Positions 52,870-62,753 of a DNA stretch of 64,000 nucleotides are shown here, piece after piece (positions within the stretch are counted from its first letter, which is position 1; each line of letters begins with the position of its first letter). The translations under genes were made by a program, and so were the position numbers. Source of the stretch: Reyranella sp. CPCC 100927 (lineage in GTDB: Bacteria; Pseudomonadota; Alphaproteobacteria; Reyranellales; Reyranellaceae); the NCBI RefSeq assembly GCF_007859315.1, contig NZ_VOHA01000002.1, positions 496,001-560,000 on the forward strand, written 5' to 3'. The notes beneath the pieces were generated by a model that worked only from the letters and a program-made list of their open reading frames with translations, was not told the origin of the DNA and searched no databases.

Positions 52870-53385
52870 TCAGTTGACGCCTTCGACACCCAGGAACTTG
52901 GCTTTCAAGCGCTGGTAGACCTTGGGCGACACGAACTTGGAAATGTCGCCGCCCAGGCGGGCGATATCCTTGACCAGGCTCGAGGCGATGAACTGGTGCC
53001 GGTCCGACGCCATCAGGAAGATGGTCTCGACATTGGGTTCCATGCGCGCGTTCATGTTGGCCATCTGGATTTCGTACTCGAAGTCCGAGACCGCGCGCAG
53101 GCCGCGGATGATGATCGTGGCGTTCTGCGAGCGGGCGAAATGCACCAGCAGCGTGTTGAACGGCACCACGCTCATGCGGGCTGCCACATCGGCCGGCTGT
53201 TCGGCGATGATCTCCTGCAGCATCTCGACGCGTTCATCGAGACTGAACAGCGGGCCCTTGCCCACATTCATGGCCGGCGCCAGCACCAGCTTGTCCACCA
53301 GCCGCATGGACCGCCGTATGACCTCCTCATGGCCGCTGGTGATGGGATCGAAGGTGCCGGGATAAACGCCGATACGCTCTGCCAT
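52870..53385 (-). CDS. coaD: Phosphopantetheine adenylyltransferase
   Basis: 171 residues, the usual CoaD length. Makes dephospho-CoA from 4'-phosphopantetheine and ATP, the fourth step of CoA synthesis, in the cytosol. Nucleotidyl-transferase motifs: GTFDPIT at 10-16 with T11, His19 in SGHEEVI, RGLRAVSDFEYE, and FIASSLVKDIARLGGD (the ISSTxxR equivalent). Typical Alphaproteobacteria have it next to gyrA; here two plus-strand genes intervene. Confidence 0.97.
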   Translation of the reverse strand: MAERIGVYPGTFDPITSGHEEVIRRSMRLVDKLVLAPAMNVGKGPLFSLDERVEMLQEIIAEQPADVAARMSVVPFNTLLVHFARSQNATIIIRGLRAVSDFEYEIQMANMNARMEPNVETIFLMASDRHQFIASSLVKDIARLGGDISKFVSPKVYQRLKAKFLGVEGVN

Positions 53386-53615
53386 GTGTTTCCCCCACGC
53401 CGCGTGAACGCCTGTTCATGATGCGTTGCGTCATGGAAATCTAGCCGTATTGACGCATGCCTGTCATCCGTCTTGCGGCGGCGCAGCAAGGACTCATACA
53501 GCCCACGCTCACAGGCAATGCAGCAATCAGCACGCCATACCTTGCCCCGTCGATGAGGCCCGCCCAAGATGGTGTATCAAACCGCGGGCGCGCCGAAACG
53601 CAGGAAAGGCCATTG

Positions 53616-54893
53616 ATGACGACCACCACGCTTCTGGCACGCCGCGAGCGGGCGCTGGGTGCCGGCGCGCCGCTGTTCTACACCGCACCACTGCACATCG
53701 TGCGCGGCGAGGGTGTGTATCTCTTCGACGCCGACGGTCGACGTTACCTCGACATGTACAACAACGTGCCGTGCGTCGGTCACGCGCACCCGCATGTCGT
53801 CGACGCCATGGTGCGCCAGCAGGGCACCTTGAACGTCCACAGCCGCTACCTGCATGAAGGCATCGTCGCGTTCGCCGAGCGCCTCGCCAAGCTGCATCCC
53901 ACGGGGATGGAGAGCGTGATCTTCACCTGCTCGGGCACCGAGGCCAACGAGGTCGCGCTGCGCATGGCGCGCATGGCCACCGGCCGGCGCGGCATCATCT
54001 GCACCAACGCCACCTATCACGGCAACAGCGAGGCCGTCGCCAAACTGACCCGCCTGGGGGCGGAGCAGCCCGCCGGCGACGACGTGCGTGCCATCCCCTT
54101 TCCCGAAATGTTGCGGCCGATCGTGCCGGGCGCCAGCGAAGCCGACATCTGCGATGCCTACCTGGACCGCCTGCGCGCCACGATCCAGGGCTTCGAAAAA
54201 AGCGGCGCCGGCTTTGCCGGGCTGATCGTGTGCTCGATCCTTGCCAACGAGGGACTGCCCGACATCCCGCGCGGGTTCATGAAGCGGGCGACGGAGATGG
54301 TACGCGCTGCCGGCGGCCTGGTGATCTCCGACGAGGTCCAGGCCGGATACTGCCGCACCGGTCGCTGGTGGGGCTACGAAGTCACCGGCTTCACGCCCGA
54401 CATCGTCGTCACGGGCAAACCCATGGGCAACGGCCTGCCGCTGGCGGCGACCGCCGCGAGCAAGGCGCTGATCGACACGTTCCGCGCCCAGACGCGCTAC
54501 TTCAACACGTTTGCATCGAGCCCGCTGCAGGCGGCGGTCGGCATGGCCGTGCTGGATGTGATCGAGCGCGAGGGTTTGCGCGAGAATGTCGGCACGGTCG
54601 GGGCCGCGTTGAAGGCGGCCCTGGCGCAACGCAAGGGACGCTGCGCCTGGATCGGCGATGTCCGTGGCCATGGACTGTTCATCGGGATCGAGGTCGTGGC
54701 GGACGGCGGCGCGCCCGACCGCGACCGCACGATCGACATCGTCAACCGGATCAAGGACAAGGGCTTCCTCACCAGCAATGCCGGTGCCTTCGGCAATGTC
54801 GTGAAGATCCGGCCACCGCTGGTGTTCAGCCAGCGTCACGCCGAGGAATTCCTCGACGCGTTCGACACGGTGATCGACGACCTCAATGGATAG
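53616..54893 (+). CDS. Class III aminotransferase-fold protein, AGXT2L (phospho-lyase)-like
   Basis: 425 residues. PLP lysine Lys268 (VVTGKPMGNG) and Asp239 (SDEVQ) are intact. MYNNVPCVGHAHPHVVDA resembles the NNVxxVGHxHP block of ethanolamine-phosphate and 5-phosphohydroxylysine phospho-lyases (AGXT2L1/2). Together with the kinase gene that overlaps it by eight bases, it makes a likely two-step route: phosphorylate a hydroxy-amine, then eliminate phosphate and ammonia to the aldehyde. Ordinary omega-aminotransferase activity remains possible. ATG 53616 is preceded by AGGAAAGG. Confidence 0.87.
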   Translation: MTTTTLLARRERALGAGAPLFYTAPLHIVRGEGVYLFDADGRRYLDMYNNVPCVGHAHPHVVDAMVRQQGTLNVHSRYLHEGIVAFAERLAKLHPTGMESVIFTCSGTEANEVALRMARMATGRRGIICTNATYHGNSEAVAKLTRLGAEQPAGDDVRAIPFPEMLRPIVPGASEADICDAYLDRLRATIQGFEKSGAGFAGLIVCSILANEGLPDIPRGFMKRATEMVRAAGGLVISDEVQAGYCRTGRWWGYEVTGFTPDIVVTGKPMGNGLPLAATAASKALIDTFRAQTRYFNTFASSPLQAAVGMAVLDVIEREGLRENVGTVGAALKAALAQRKGRCAWIGDVRGHGLFIGIEVVADGGAPDRDRTIDIVNRIKDKGFLTSNAGAFGNVVKIRPPLVFSQRHAEEFLDAFDTVIDDLNG

Positions 54894-55887
54894 GATCGAC
54901 GCCGAACGGATCTTCGCCGCGGCGGCACGGGAAGCGCTGAAAGCCTTTCCGATTGCCGACGGTGATCTGCAGCTGGTGACGGTGCGCGAGAACGTCACGT
55001 TCCGGGTCACCGACCGGCGAGACGGTGCCGTCTATGTCCTGCGTCTGCACCGCCCGGGCTACCACACGCTCGACGAACTGAACTCGGAACGGATCTGGAT
55101 CCGCGCCCTGGCCGACGCCGGTATTGCCGTGCCCACGCCCGTGGCGACGCGTGATGGCCGCGAATACGTGTCGGTGGCCGTTCCCGGCACCGGCGAACAT
55201 CGCCATGCCGGGATCGCGCGGTGGACCGAGGGGCGGATCCTGTCCGACGTGCTGCACGAGATCAGCGACCAGCGGGTGCTGGAAGGCTACTTCGAGCAAC
55301 TCGGCGCCATCACGGCGGCCCTGCACAATCAGTCGAGCGGCTGGCAGGCGCCGCGGCCGTTCACGCGGCACACGCTCGACCGCGACGGTCTGATGGGCGA
55401 TGCGCCGTTCTGGGGACCGTTCTGGGATCATGCCCTGCTGTCTTCCGGCGAGCGGCGGCTGATGCTCGCCACCCGCGATCGTATCCGCCCGGTCCTCGAT
55501 CGCTACGGACAGCATCGTCAGACCTACAGCCTGATTCACGCCGACATGCATCCCGGCAACGTCCTGATCGATGGCGATCGCCTGACCGTCATCGACTTCG
55601 ACGACGCCGCGTTCGGCTGGCATCAGTACGAAATCGCCGTGGCGTTGATCCACCACCAGTCGGTGCCAGCCTTCGCCGCGCTCGAAGCAGCCTTTCTGAA
55701 AGGATACCGAGAGGTGCGCGCGATCACCGACGATGCGCTCGCACTGCTGCCCATGTTCCGGTTGATCCGCGGCATGGCGCAGATCGGCTGGTACCACCAG
55801 CGGCCGGAACACAACCCGCCGCCGCGCTTCGATGCGATGAAAGACCGGGTGTGCGCGCAGTGCGAGGCGTTCGAAGAGCCGATTTGA
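54886..55887 (+). CDS. APH-family kinase, hydroxylysine-kinase-like
   Basis: 333 residues, aminoglycoside-phosphotransferase fold. Brenner motif HADMHPGN (His218, Asp220, Asn225) and DFDD (Asp237, metal) are complete. Relatives include hydroxylysine kinase (AGPHD1), SrkA-type and choline-type kinases. Physical coupling to an AGXT2L-like gene argues for phosphorylation of a hydroxy-amine such as 5-hydroxylysine or ethanolamine-like compounds rather than antibiotic resistance (inference). Confidence 0.86.
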   Translation: MDRIDAERIFAAAAREALKAFPIADGDLQLVTVRENVTFRVTDRRDGAVYVLRLHRPGYHTLDELNSERIWIRALADAGIAVPTPVATRDGREYVSVAVPGTGEHRHAGIARWTEGRILSDVLHEISDQRVLEGYFEQLGAITAALHNQSSGWQAPRPFTRHTLDRDGLMGDAPFWGPFWDHALLSSGERRLMLATRDRIRPVLDRYGQHRQTYSLIHADMHPGNVLIDGDRLTVIDFDDAAFGWHQYEIAVALIHHQSVPAFAALEAAFLKGYREVRAITDDALALLPMFRLIRGMAQIGWYHQRPEHNPPPRFDAMKDRVCAQCEAFEEPI

Positions 55888-55888
55888 T

Positions 55889-55920
55889 CTTCACCTCTCC
55901 CGCTTGCGGGAAAGGTGAAG
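55889..55920. terminator. Palindromic repeat/hairpin between convergent kinase and gyrA
   Basis: CTTCACCTCTCCCGC-TT-GCGGGAAAGGTGAAG: 15-base arms with one mismatch. Single-hairpin copy of the repeat family at 18318 and 31650; it fills the 37-bp convergent gap and probably ends both transcripts. Confidence 0.7.
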
Positions 55921-55924
55921 AAGT

Positions 55925-58705
55925 CTACTTCCCGGTCGCCTCGTCGGCCTCGGCGTCGTCCACGATGTGGGCGACGGACACCACCTTCTCGCCTTCCGAT
56001 ACCGAGACGATGCGCACGCCGCGCGTGTTGCGGCCGGCGATGCGGATGCCTTCGACCGGGCAGCGGATCAGCGTGCCGCCGTCGGTCATGACCATGATCT
56101 GATCGCGCGCCGATACCGGGAAGGCGGCCGCCACCGTGGCGCCTGACGATGCCAGGTTCATCAAGTCGACGCCTTTGCCGCCACGACCGGTGAGGCGATA
56201 TTCGTAGGCCGAGGTACGCTTGCCGAAGCCGGTCGAGGCCACCGTCAAAACGAAGTCCTCGCGTGCCGCCAGTTCGGCGAAACGCTCCGGCGTCAGGGTG
56301 ATCTGGGCACCATTGCCCTCCTCGGCGGCACCATTGGCGCCGCCGTTGGCATCCTCGGCGGCCGGCGCGTCGGCATCGCCATTGCCGTTCTCCTGCTGGC
56401 GCAGCAACCGGGCCTGGCGCAGGTAGGCGTCACGCTCTTCCGTCGTGGCGCGGCCGCTGTCGAGCAGCGTCATCGAGATCACTTCGTCGCCGTCGGCCAG
56501 GGCAATGCCGCGCACGCCGGTCGAGTTGCGGCTGGCGAAGACGCGCACCGCCGAGACCGGGAAGCGGATCGCCTTGCCCAGGCGCGTGGCCAGCAGCAGG
56601 TCCTGCTCCTCGCTGCAGACCTGGGCCGCGATCAGGCGGTCACCTTCGTCGGCGCCCTCGAACTTCATCGCGATCTTGCCGCCCTGGTTGACGCTGACGA
56701 AATCCGACAGCTCGTTGCGCCGGGCACCGCCGCGCGCGGTGGCGAACATCACCTGCAACGTCGACCAGCTGGCTTCGTCCTCCGGCATCGGCATGACCGT
56801 CGAGATGGTCTCGCCTGCCTGCAGCGGCAGCAGGTTCACGAACGCCTTGCCGCGGGCCTGCGGCGCGCCCAAGGGCAGACGCCAGACCTTGAGCTTATGC
56901 ACGATGCCGCGGCTGGTGAAGAACAGCACCGGCGTGTGCGTGTTGGCGACAAATACGGTCGACACGAAATCGTCATCGCGCGTGGCCATGCCGGCGCGGC
57001 CCTTGCCGCCGCGGCGCTGGGCGCGATAGGCGGCCACCGGCACGCGCTTGACGTAGCCGCCGTGCGTGACGGTGACCACCATGTCCTCGCGCTGGATCAA
57101 TTCCTCGATGTCGGTTTCCAGCTCGTCATCGACGATCTCGGTGCGCCGTGGCGTGGCGAAGCGCTCCTTGATCTCGACCAGCTCGCTGCGCATCAGCGCA
57201 TAGAGCTTCTCACGCGAGGCCAGCAGCTCGAGGAAGCCACGGATCTCGCTGGCGACTTCCTGCAGTTCCTCGGCGATCTTGTCGCGCTCCAGCCCGGTCA
57301 GCCGGTGCAGGCGCAGATCAAGGATGGCGCGGGCCTGGGTCTCGGACAGGCGATAGGTACCGTCGGCGGCAACCCTGTGACCGGGTTCGTCGATCAGCTC
57401 GATCAGCACCTGGACGTCCTGCGCCGGCCAGTCGCGCGCCATCAAGCGCTCGCGCGCCGTCGTCGGGTCCGGCGAGCGGCGGATGGTCTCGATCACCTCG
57501 TCGATGTTGGCAACGGCAATCGCCAAGCCCACCAGGACATGGGCACGATCGCGTGCGGCATTGAGTTCGAAGCGGGTGCGCCGCGTGATCACGTCTTCGC
57601 GGAAGCGGATGAACGCCTGCAGCAGCTCCTTCAGCGTCATCACCCGCGGCCGGCCACCATCCAGGGCCAGCGCGTTGACCGGGAAGCTGCTGCGCAGCGG
57701 CGTAAAGCGGAACAGCTGCTTCAGCACCACGTCGGCCATGGCGTCGCGGCGCAGTTCGATCACGATACGCACGCCGTCGCGGTCGCTCTCGTCGCGCAGG
57801 TCGCCGATGCCCTCGACCCGCTTCTCGCGCACCACCTCGGCGATGCGCTCGACGATCTTGGCCTTGTTCTCCTGGAACGGCACCTCGGTGACGATGATCG
57901 CCTCACGGCCACCGCGCAGAGCTTCGAACTTGGTGCGCGCCTGCATGATGATCGAGCCGCGGCCGATCTCGTAGGCCGAGCGGATGCCGTTGCGGCCCAC
58001 GATCGTGGCGCCGGTGGGGAAATCCGGGCCCGGCACGATCTCCTGCAGCCGCTGGTGTGTCAGGCTGGGATCGTCGATCAGGGCGCAGCAGGCGTCGATC
58101 AATTCACCGAGATTGTGCGGCGGGATGTTGGTGGCCATGCCGACGGCGATGCCGCCGACACCGTTGGCCAGCAGATTGGGAAAGCGCGCCGGCAGCACGG
58201 TCGGCTCACGGCCCTGGTCGTCATAGTTGGCCTGGAAATCGACGGTGTCCTTGTCGATGTCGTCCAGCATCGTCTCGGCGACGCGCGCCAGACGGGCCTC
58301 GGTGTACCGCATAGCCGCCGGCGGATCGCCGTCCATCGAGCCGAAATTGCCTTGGCCGTCGATCAGCGGCAGGCGCACCGAGAAGTTCTGCGCCATGCGC
58401 ACCATGGCGTCATAGATCGGCTGGTCGCCGTGGGGGTGGTATTTACCCATCACGTCGCCGACGATGCGCGCCGACTTGCGGAACGGCCGCGACGAGTCGT
58501 AGCCGCCCTCCTTCATCGCATAGAGGATGCGCCGCTGCACCGGCTTCAGCCCGTCGCGCGCATCGGGCAGCGCGCGCGAGACGATCACGCTCATCGCGTA
58601 GTCGAGGTAGCTGCGCCGCATCTCCTCTTCGATGGTCACGGGCGCGATGTCGCCCGGCGGCGGAGGCGGCGGCTGTTGTTCTTCTGGTGCGGTGGCGTCG
58701 GTCAC
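55925..58705 (-). CDS. gyrA: DNA gyrase subunit A
   Basis: 926 residues. Breakage-reunion domain from about 25 to 530 with catalytic Tyr134 (AAMRYTE); C-terminal pinwheel with the GyrA box QRRGGKG, which rules out ParC. The quinolone-determining region reads [10 protein letters not shown]: Gln95 stands at the Escherichia coli Ser83 site, while Asp99 (Asp87) is kept. An acidic, Asn/Gly/Ala-rich insert ([19 protein letters not shown]) interrupts the pinwheel, and the acidic tail is [11 protein letters not shown]. The N-terminus has a Pro-rich lead ([10 protein letters not shown]). GTG 58705 gives the usual MTDAT start; GTG 58759 is possible. Confidence 0.96.
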   Translation of the reverse strand: MTDATAPEEQQPPPPPPGDIAPVTIEEEMRRSYLDYAMSVIVSRALPDARDGLKPVQRRILYAMKEGGYDSSRPFRKSARIVGDVMGKYHPHGDQPIYDAMVRMAQNFSVRLPLIDGQGNFGSMDGDPPAAMRYTEARLARVAETMLDDIDKDTVDFQANYDDQGREPTVLPARFPNLLANGVGGIAVGMATNIPPHNLGELIDACCALIDDPSLTHQRLQEIVPGPDFPTGATIVGRNGIRSAYEIGRGSIIMQARTKFEALRGGREAIIVTEVPFQENKAKIVERIAEVVREKRVEGIGDLRDESDRDGVRIVIELRRDAMADVVLKQLFRFTPLRSSFPVNALALDGGRPRVMTLKELLQAFIRFREDVITRRTRFELNAARDRAHVLVGLAIAVANIDEVIETIRRSPDPTTARERLMARDWPAQDVQVLIELIDEPGHRVAADGTYRLSETQARAILDLRLHRLTGLERDKIAEELQEVASEIRGFLELLASREKLYALMRSELVEIKERFATPRRTEIVDDELETDIEELIQREDMVVTVTHGGYVKRVPVAAYRAQRRGGKGRAGMATRDDDFVSTVFVANTHTPVLFFTSRGIVHKLKVWRLPLGAPQARGKAFVNLLPLQAGETISTVMPMPEDEASWSTLQVMFATARGGARRNELSDFVSVNQGGKIAMKFEGADEGDRLIAAQVCSEEQDLLLATRLGKAIRFPVSAVRVFASRNSTGVRGIALADGDEVISMTLLDSGRATTEERDAYLRQARLLRQQENGNGDADAPAAEDANGGANGAAEEGNGAQITLTPERFAELAAREDFVLTVASTGFGKRTSAYEYRLTGRGGKGVDLMNLASSGATVAAAFPVSARDQIMVMTDGGTLIRCPVEGIRIAGRNTRGVRIVSVSEGEKVVSVAHIVDDAEADEATGK

Positions 58706-59048
58706 GCGGATACTCGTGGCGCAGGATCGATTCCGGGCTTCGCCCCGTGGCGCCGACACGGGACTTTTACAAGCAAAGTAGATCGCTAGACAGGGCCCTT
58801 ACGGCGGGACCGGAAGGACGCGGCGCACACTATCAAATGGCGCGGTTTGCGCAAACGAAATCCCGCCCAATTGAGGGAGCATAAGTAGTTGATTTTTATA
58901 TAAAAATTAGACCTGTGCATGCCGTTGACGGTGAATTCGGCTATCGCCGGCGCAATTGCAGATCTGGTCACCTCTCCAGGGGCAGTCACGCGCACCCGCC
59001 ACTGCGACAGAAACTGCCATTTATTCTACCTATACGTGTGGATCGGCG

Positions 59049-60446
59049 TTACGAAGCCCAGACCGGCCTATGAGTGCCCAACGGTACGGCAGGACATGCC
59101 CAGCGGGGCGGTGTTTCCGACAGCTGGCCGGCATGGCGCACGGCCGTGAGACGGCCGAATCCGCTGTCCGATTCCTCAAGCAGATCGCGCACGTCTTCCA
59201 GCCCGGGATCGTGGCCACCCAAACCGGCCTCGAGGCGGCCCAGGCCGGCGATCCAGCGACCGGTCTGCGCCAGCGACACGCGGACATGCCAACTGCCGCC
59301 TTCGCGGGCACGGCGCAGCAGCGCGATCATGGCGCCCAGCGCCAGCAAGTACCCCGAAGCGTGATCCAGCGCCTGGCACGGCAGCGGCTTGGGCTCGGTG
59401 ATGCCAGCCGCCTGGGCTTCGGCGTGATTGATGCCGCTCGCCGTCTGGACCAGGGAGTCGAAGCCGCGCCGATCCGCCCACGGGCCCGCTTCGCCATAGG
59501 CCGAGAGCGTGACACAGACGATCCCCGGACGCAGCGCCGCCAGGGTCGCCGGATCGAAGCCCAGGCCGGCGATGGCATTTGGCCGATAGCCCTGCACGAA
59601 GACGTCGGCCCCGCGCACCAGGGTCCGCAGCGTCTCCCGGCCTTCCGGCGTGCGCAGATCGATGTGGGCGGCGCGCTTGCCACGGCCGGTATCGATCACC
59701 AGCGGTTCGACCGACGGCAGCCCAGGGCCGCTGATATTCAGCACATCGGCGCCGTGCGCCGCCAGGGTCCGGCCGCAGACCGGTCCGGCGATGATGCGCG
59801 TCAGGTCCAGCACCCGAACGCCGCTCAGCGGCTGCTGCGGATCGCCGGGTAGTTCGCCGGCGGGCGCATCACCGATTTTCTCGACCCGCATCAGCGGTAG
59901 GTCGGCCAGCGCCTGGCCCTGAGGATGGGCATCCCATTCGGCCGGACTGCGCATCATCGCCACCACCAGGCCGGCATCGGCCGCGGCCTGTTCGAAGGCC
60001 TCCGCCTTCCAGCCCGACAGCGCCTTGGCCACGGCATCACGATCGTGGGCGCAGTCGAGCAGCTTCAAAACGCCATCGCGGTGGTGCGGAAAGTTGGTAT
60101 GCAGACGCACCCAGCGGCCGTCACCGCAGCGATAGGTGCCGGCGATCTTGTCCCACAGTTCGGTGGCCGGGCGACCCGCTACCCGCAGGTAGCGCTCGCT
60201 GCGGAACTCGACGGCGGCATGGCGCATGTCGACCGACACGCGCTGGTGCCGGCCGGTGCGCAGCCGCCACAGCTCGGCAGCCGCGGCCGTCGCCGCCGCG
60301 ATGCTGGCCTGCGCCGCGGCGCCGACCCGAAACGACGACGGCAGCACCGGCTCGGCGCCGCTCAGCGTGACATCATCAAGGGCGCCGGCATGGCCGCCGG
60401 CGACCTGCCACAAATCGGCGAGGATCTGATCAACTGTTGCAGTCAT
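59049..60446 (-). CDS. CaiB/BaiF family III CoA-transferase
   Basis: 465 residues. The C-terminal half contains the conserved region VLDLTRIIAGPVCGRTLAAHGADV, LVRGADVFVQGYRP, and LDHASGYLLALGA with the candidate catalytic Asp of the covalent anhydride mechanism. The N-terminal half has no clear family motif and makes the protein longer than the usual 400 residues, so it may be a two-half fusion. Transfers CoA between carboxylates. It lies alone between gyrA and the HAD hydrolase, with 343 bp before gyrA. Confidence 0.85.
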   Translation of the reverse strand: MTATVDQILADLWQVAGGHAGALDDVTLSGAEPVLPSSFRVGAAAQASIAAATAAAAELWRLRTGRHQRVSVDMRHAAVEFRSERYLRVAGRPATELWDKIAGTYRCGDGRWVRLHTNFPHHRDGVLKLLDCAHDRDAVAKALSGWKAEAFEQAAADAGLVVAMMRSPAEWDAHPQGQALADLPLMRVEKIGDAPAGELPGDPQQPLSGVRVLDLTRIIAGPVCGRTLAAHGADVLNISGPGLPSVEPLVIDTGRGKRAAHIDLRTPEGRETLRTLVRGADVFVQGYRPNAIAGLGFDPATLAALRPGIVCVTLSAYGEAGPWADRRGFDSLVQTASGINHAEAQAAGITEPKPLPCQALDHASGYLLALGAMIALLRRAREGGSWHVRVSLAQTGRWIAGLGRLEAGLGGHDPGLEDVRDLLEESDSGFGRLTAVRHAGQLSETPPRWACPAVPLGTHRPVWAS

Positions 60447-60561
60447 GGCGCCATCCCACCAGATTTACCCCGCCACCGGCTAGCGATCTCTCTGTCAAGA
60501 CGGGGACATGATCGACTGGCACCATCGTGATCGTCGCCGTGTCCAGTCTGGAGTGCCTGCC

Positions 60562-61188
60562 GTGTCATCGTCCGTGCCCGCCGTGCCGTCTGTCGTCGTG
60601 TTCGACCTCGGCGGTGTCCTTGTCGACTGGAATCCGCGCTATCTGTTCAGCAAGCTGTTCGATGATGCCACGCGGCTGGACTGGTTTCTGGCCAATGTCT
60701 GCAATGGTGCGTTCTATCTGCGGCTTGATATCGATCGCGATTCGCGTGCCGCCATTGCCGATACGCTGGCCCGCTATCCCGACCATGCCGCCGAGATCGC
60801 CGCCTACGTCGAGCGGTTCGACGAGGCCATCAGCGGGGAAATCGCGCCCATGGTGGCGCTGCTCGAACGCCTGCATGCGGCGGGAACACAGCTCTACGCG
60901 CTCACCAACTGGGCGGCCGATACCTTTGCCCGCACGCGGCCACGCCTGCCCTGCCTGTCGCTGTTCCGCGATATCGTGGTCTCGGGCGAAGAGCAGCTGG
61001 TCAAGCCGGATCCGCGCCTGTTCCAGGTGCTGTTCGACCGCGGCGGCTTCGCGGCGACCGACGCCGTGTTCATCGATGACAACAAGGTCAATGCCGACGC
61101 CGCCAGCACGCTGGGGATGCGCGGCATCCACCACCGGGATCCGGCCACCACCATCGCCGCGCTGCAAGCCATGGGGTTGCCGGCTTGA
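60562..61188 (+). CDS. HAD superfamily hydrolase (YihX/HAD-IA type)
   Basis: 208 residues from GTG 60562 (GGAG eight bases upstream); an ATG at 60508 would add 18. Motif I is FDLGGVLVDW with nucleophile Asp, the second Asp replaced by Gly as in the YihX-like group; motif II is LTNWAAD, motif III the Lys in QLVKPDPRLF, motif IV FIDDNKVNADAA. Acts on a small phosphorylated substrate, likely a sugar phosphate or phospho-alcohol. Convergent with ssb, separated by a palindrome. Confidence 0.88.
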   Translation: MSSSVPAVPSVVVFDLGGVLVDWNPRYLFSKLFDDATRLDWFLANVCNGAFYLRLDIDRDSRAAIADTLARYPDHAAEIAAYVERFDEAISGEIAPMVALLERLHAAGTQLYALTNWAADTFARTRPRLPCLSLFRDIVVSGEEQLVKPDPRLFQVLFDRGGFAATDAVFIDDNKVNADAASTLGMRGIHHRDPATTIAALQAMGLPA

Positions 61189-61191
61189 AAC

Positions 61192-61227
61192 CCCGGGAGG
61201 CGCGGGCGTCCCACCCGCGCTTCCGGG
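61192..61227. terminator. Inverted repeat at convergent HAD/ssb end
   Basis: CCCGGGAGGCGCGGG, loop CGTCCCA, CCCGCGCTTCCGGG. Shares the CGCGGGCGTCCC core with the element at 28059. Likely a bidirectional terminator. Confidence 0.65.
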
Positions 61228-61236
61228 AAAAGAAGA

Positions 61237-61743
61237 CTAGAACGGCACGTCGTCGTCGAGTTCCGGGCGGCCGCCGCCACCACCACCACTGCGGGGCGTC
61301 GATCGACCGCCGCCACCGCCACCCGAGCCGCCGCCACCGTTGCCGTTTCCATTGCCATAGTCGTCGCCACCACCACCGCCGCCGCCTTCACCGCGGCTGT
61401 CGAGCAGGGTGAGCGTGCCGCCGAAACGGGGGACGACGACCTCGGTCGTGTAACGCTCCTGGTTGTCCTTGTCGGTCCATTTGCGCGTGGCCAGCTGGCC
61501 TTCGAGATAGACCTTGGAGCCCTTGCGCAGATATTTCTGGGCGATCTCGCCGATCTTGTCGTTGAAGATCACGACGCGATGCCACTCGGTGCGTTCCTTA
61601 CGCTCGCCGGTGGCCTTGTCTCGCCAGTTCTCCGACGTCGCGACCGACATGTTCACGACCATGCCGCCGCTGGGCATATTGCGAATTTCGGGGTCGCGGC
61701 CGAGATTTCCGACCAGGATGACTTTGTTGACGCTGCCGGCCAT
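61237..61743 (-). CDS. ssb: Single-stranded DNA-binding protein
   Basis: 168 residues. OB fold at about 1-108 ([53 protein letters not shown]), then a very glycine-rich linker of about 50 residues and the acidic tip LDDDVPF used to recruit replication and repair enzymes. ATG 61743 has AAAGGAG seven bases upstream. Same direction and order as gyrA and coaD, which are typical neighbours in this class. Confidence 0.97.
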   Translation of the reverse strand: MAGSVNKVILVGNLGRDPEIRNMPSGGMVVNMSVATSENWRDKATGERKERTEWHRVVIFNDKIGEIAQKYLRKGSKVYLEGQLATRKWTDKDNQERYTTEVVVPRFGGTLTLLDSRGEGGGGGGGDDYGNGNGNGGGGSGGGGGGRSTPRSGGGGGGRPELDDDVPF

Positions 61744-61866
61744 GGGGCGCTCCTTTCGGCTTTCCCGGAGCGGCAACGGCCGCTCCTACCTCACGGCGGC
61801 GAACCTAGCGCACCCGGCCTGTGGGCAACCACCAATTTTCGGTTGAAACCGGGGCCGCTGCCGAGC

Positions 61867-62571
61867 TCACGCCGCCGCGATCAGCATGTCCGCCAGGCCC
61901 TTGGGGTCGTCGACCATGACGTCGTGGCCGACCGGGCTGACCTGCGTCTTCCAGGCCGGATCGTCCTTGAGCTTCTCGTAGAACGCCGTGAACGGCGACG
62001 GGCTCCAGCCCGATGCATAGATATAAGTCCGCTTGGCCACCCGCTGGTAGGCACCGCTGAGCCGGGCCGGCTCGAGGAAACAGCCGACGCCCATGGGTAC
62101 GCACTTGCCGTTGACCCAGCCGAGATCCTTGGCATTGACGGCAAAGGCCTCGCCGGGGATCGGATCGGTTTTGACCCCGGCGTTCTTCGCGACGCCGGCC
62201 ATGAAGAACTCCTTCTGAGCCTCCGCCAGATGATTCCAGAGCGTGCTGCCATCCTCGGGCACGAAGGCATCGAGATAGACCAGCGACCGGATGCGATCGG
62301 CCAGCGCGTCGGCCACGCCGGTGATCACCATGCCGCCGTAGGAGTGGCCACACAGCACGACATCGGTCAGGTCTTCCCATTTGAAGACGTTGACGATGTC
62401 CTGGATGTGCAGGCTGAGATTCACGTTGACCATGTCGAGGTGCGAGCGCTCGCCGACACCGGTCATGGTCGGCGTGAATACGTCATGGCCCTGCGCGCGC
62501 AGCAATTTTGCCGTCCGGGCATAGCACCAACCGCCATGCCAGGCGCCGTGGACCAGAACGAATGTCGTCAT
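61867..62571 (-). CDS. Alpha/beta hydrolase, EstC/HNL-like, cytosolic
   Basis: 234 residues. LVHGAWHGGWCYARTAKLL, nucleophile GHSYGG (Ser77), and VGHDVMV (His216). Closely resembles the exported enzyme at 7151-7948 but lacks a signal peptide, so it works in the cytosol. Esterases, methylketone hydrolases and related enzymes belong here. Divergent from the MFS gene. Confidence 0.88.
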   Translation of the reverse strand: MTTFVLVHGAWHGGWCYARTAKLLRAQGHDVFTPTMTGVGERSHLDMVNVNLSLHIQDIVNVFKWEDLTDVVLCGHSYGGMVITGVADALADRIRSLVYLDAFVPEDGSTLWNHLAEAQKEFFMAGVAKNAGVKTDPIPGEAFAVNAKDLGWVNGKCVPMGVGCFLEPARLSGAYQRVAKRTYIYASGWSPSPFTAFYEKLKDDPAWKTQVSPVGHDVMVDDPKGLADMLIAAA

Positions 62572-62697
62572 CGTTTCCCCCTTGATTCTTAGAACGTCGA
62601 GACGCTGCGACCGATTGCCCGGCCTGTCACGTCGAAAATTGTCCCCCGCTCAGTTGCGCTGCGCTCATCCGGGTGTGAGGCCTTTGCATGTGGTGGC

Positions 62698-62711
62698 ACA
62701 CCGATCGGTGT
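62698..62711. promoter_or_regulatory. Perfect 14-bp palindrome ACACCGATCGGTGT
   Basis: Lies in the 182-bp divergent gap, 43 bp before the MFS ATG and directly in front of a TATATGG sequence that may be a -10 box. Size and symmetry fit a TetR- or LysR-type operator; no regulator gene is adjacent in the window. Confidence 0.35.
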
Positions 62712-62753
62712 ATATGGTGCCGCCCCTCATCCCACCCCGTCAGCAACAAACCC

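Noticed and set aside
54886-55887. Aminoglycoside resistance gene
   Set aside because: APH fold only; it overlaps a class III aminotransferase-fold gene, there are no mobile elements, and the sequence is closer to hydroxylysine-kinase-like proteins.
55925-58705. ParC (topoisomerase IV subunit A)
   Set aside because: The GyrA box QRRGGKG, full C-terminal pinwheel and coaD/ssb neighbourhood identify GyrA.
56897-58789. 630-codon open frame on the plus strand opposite gyrA
   Set aside because: Antisense shadow of GyrA in high-GC DNA; composition rich in His, Arg, Gly and Asp with no domain, whereas the minus strand encodes a complete gyrase.
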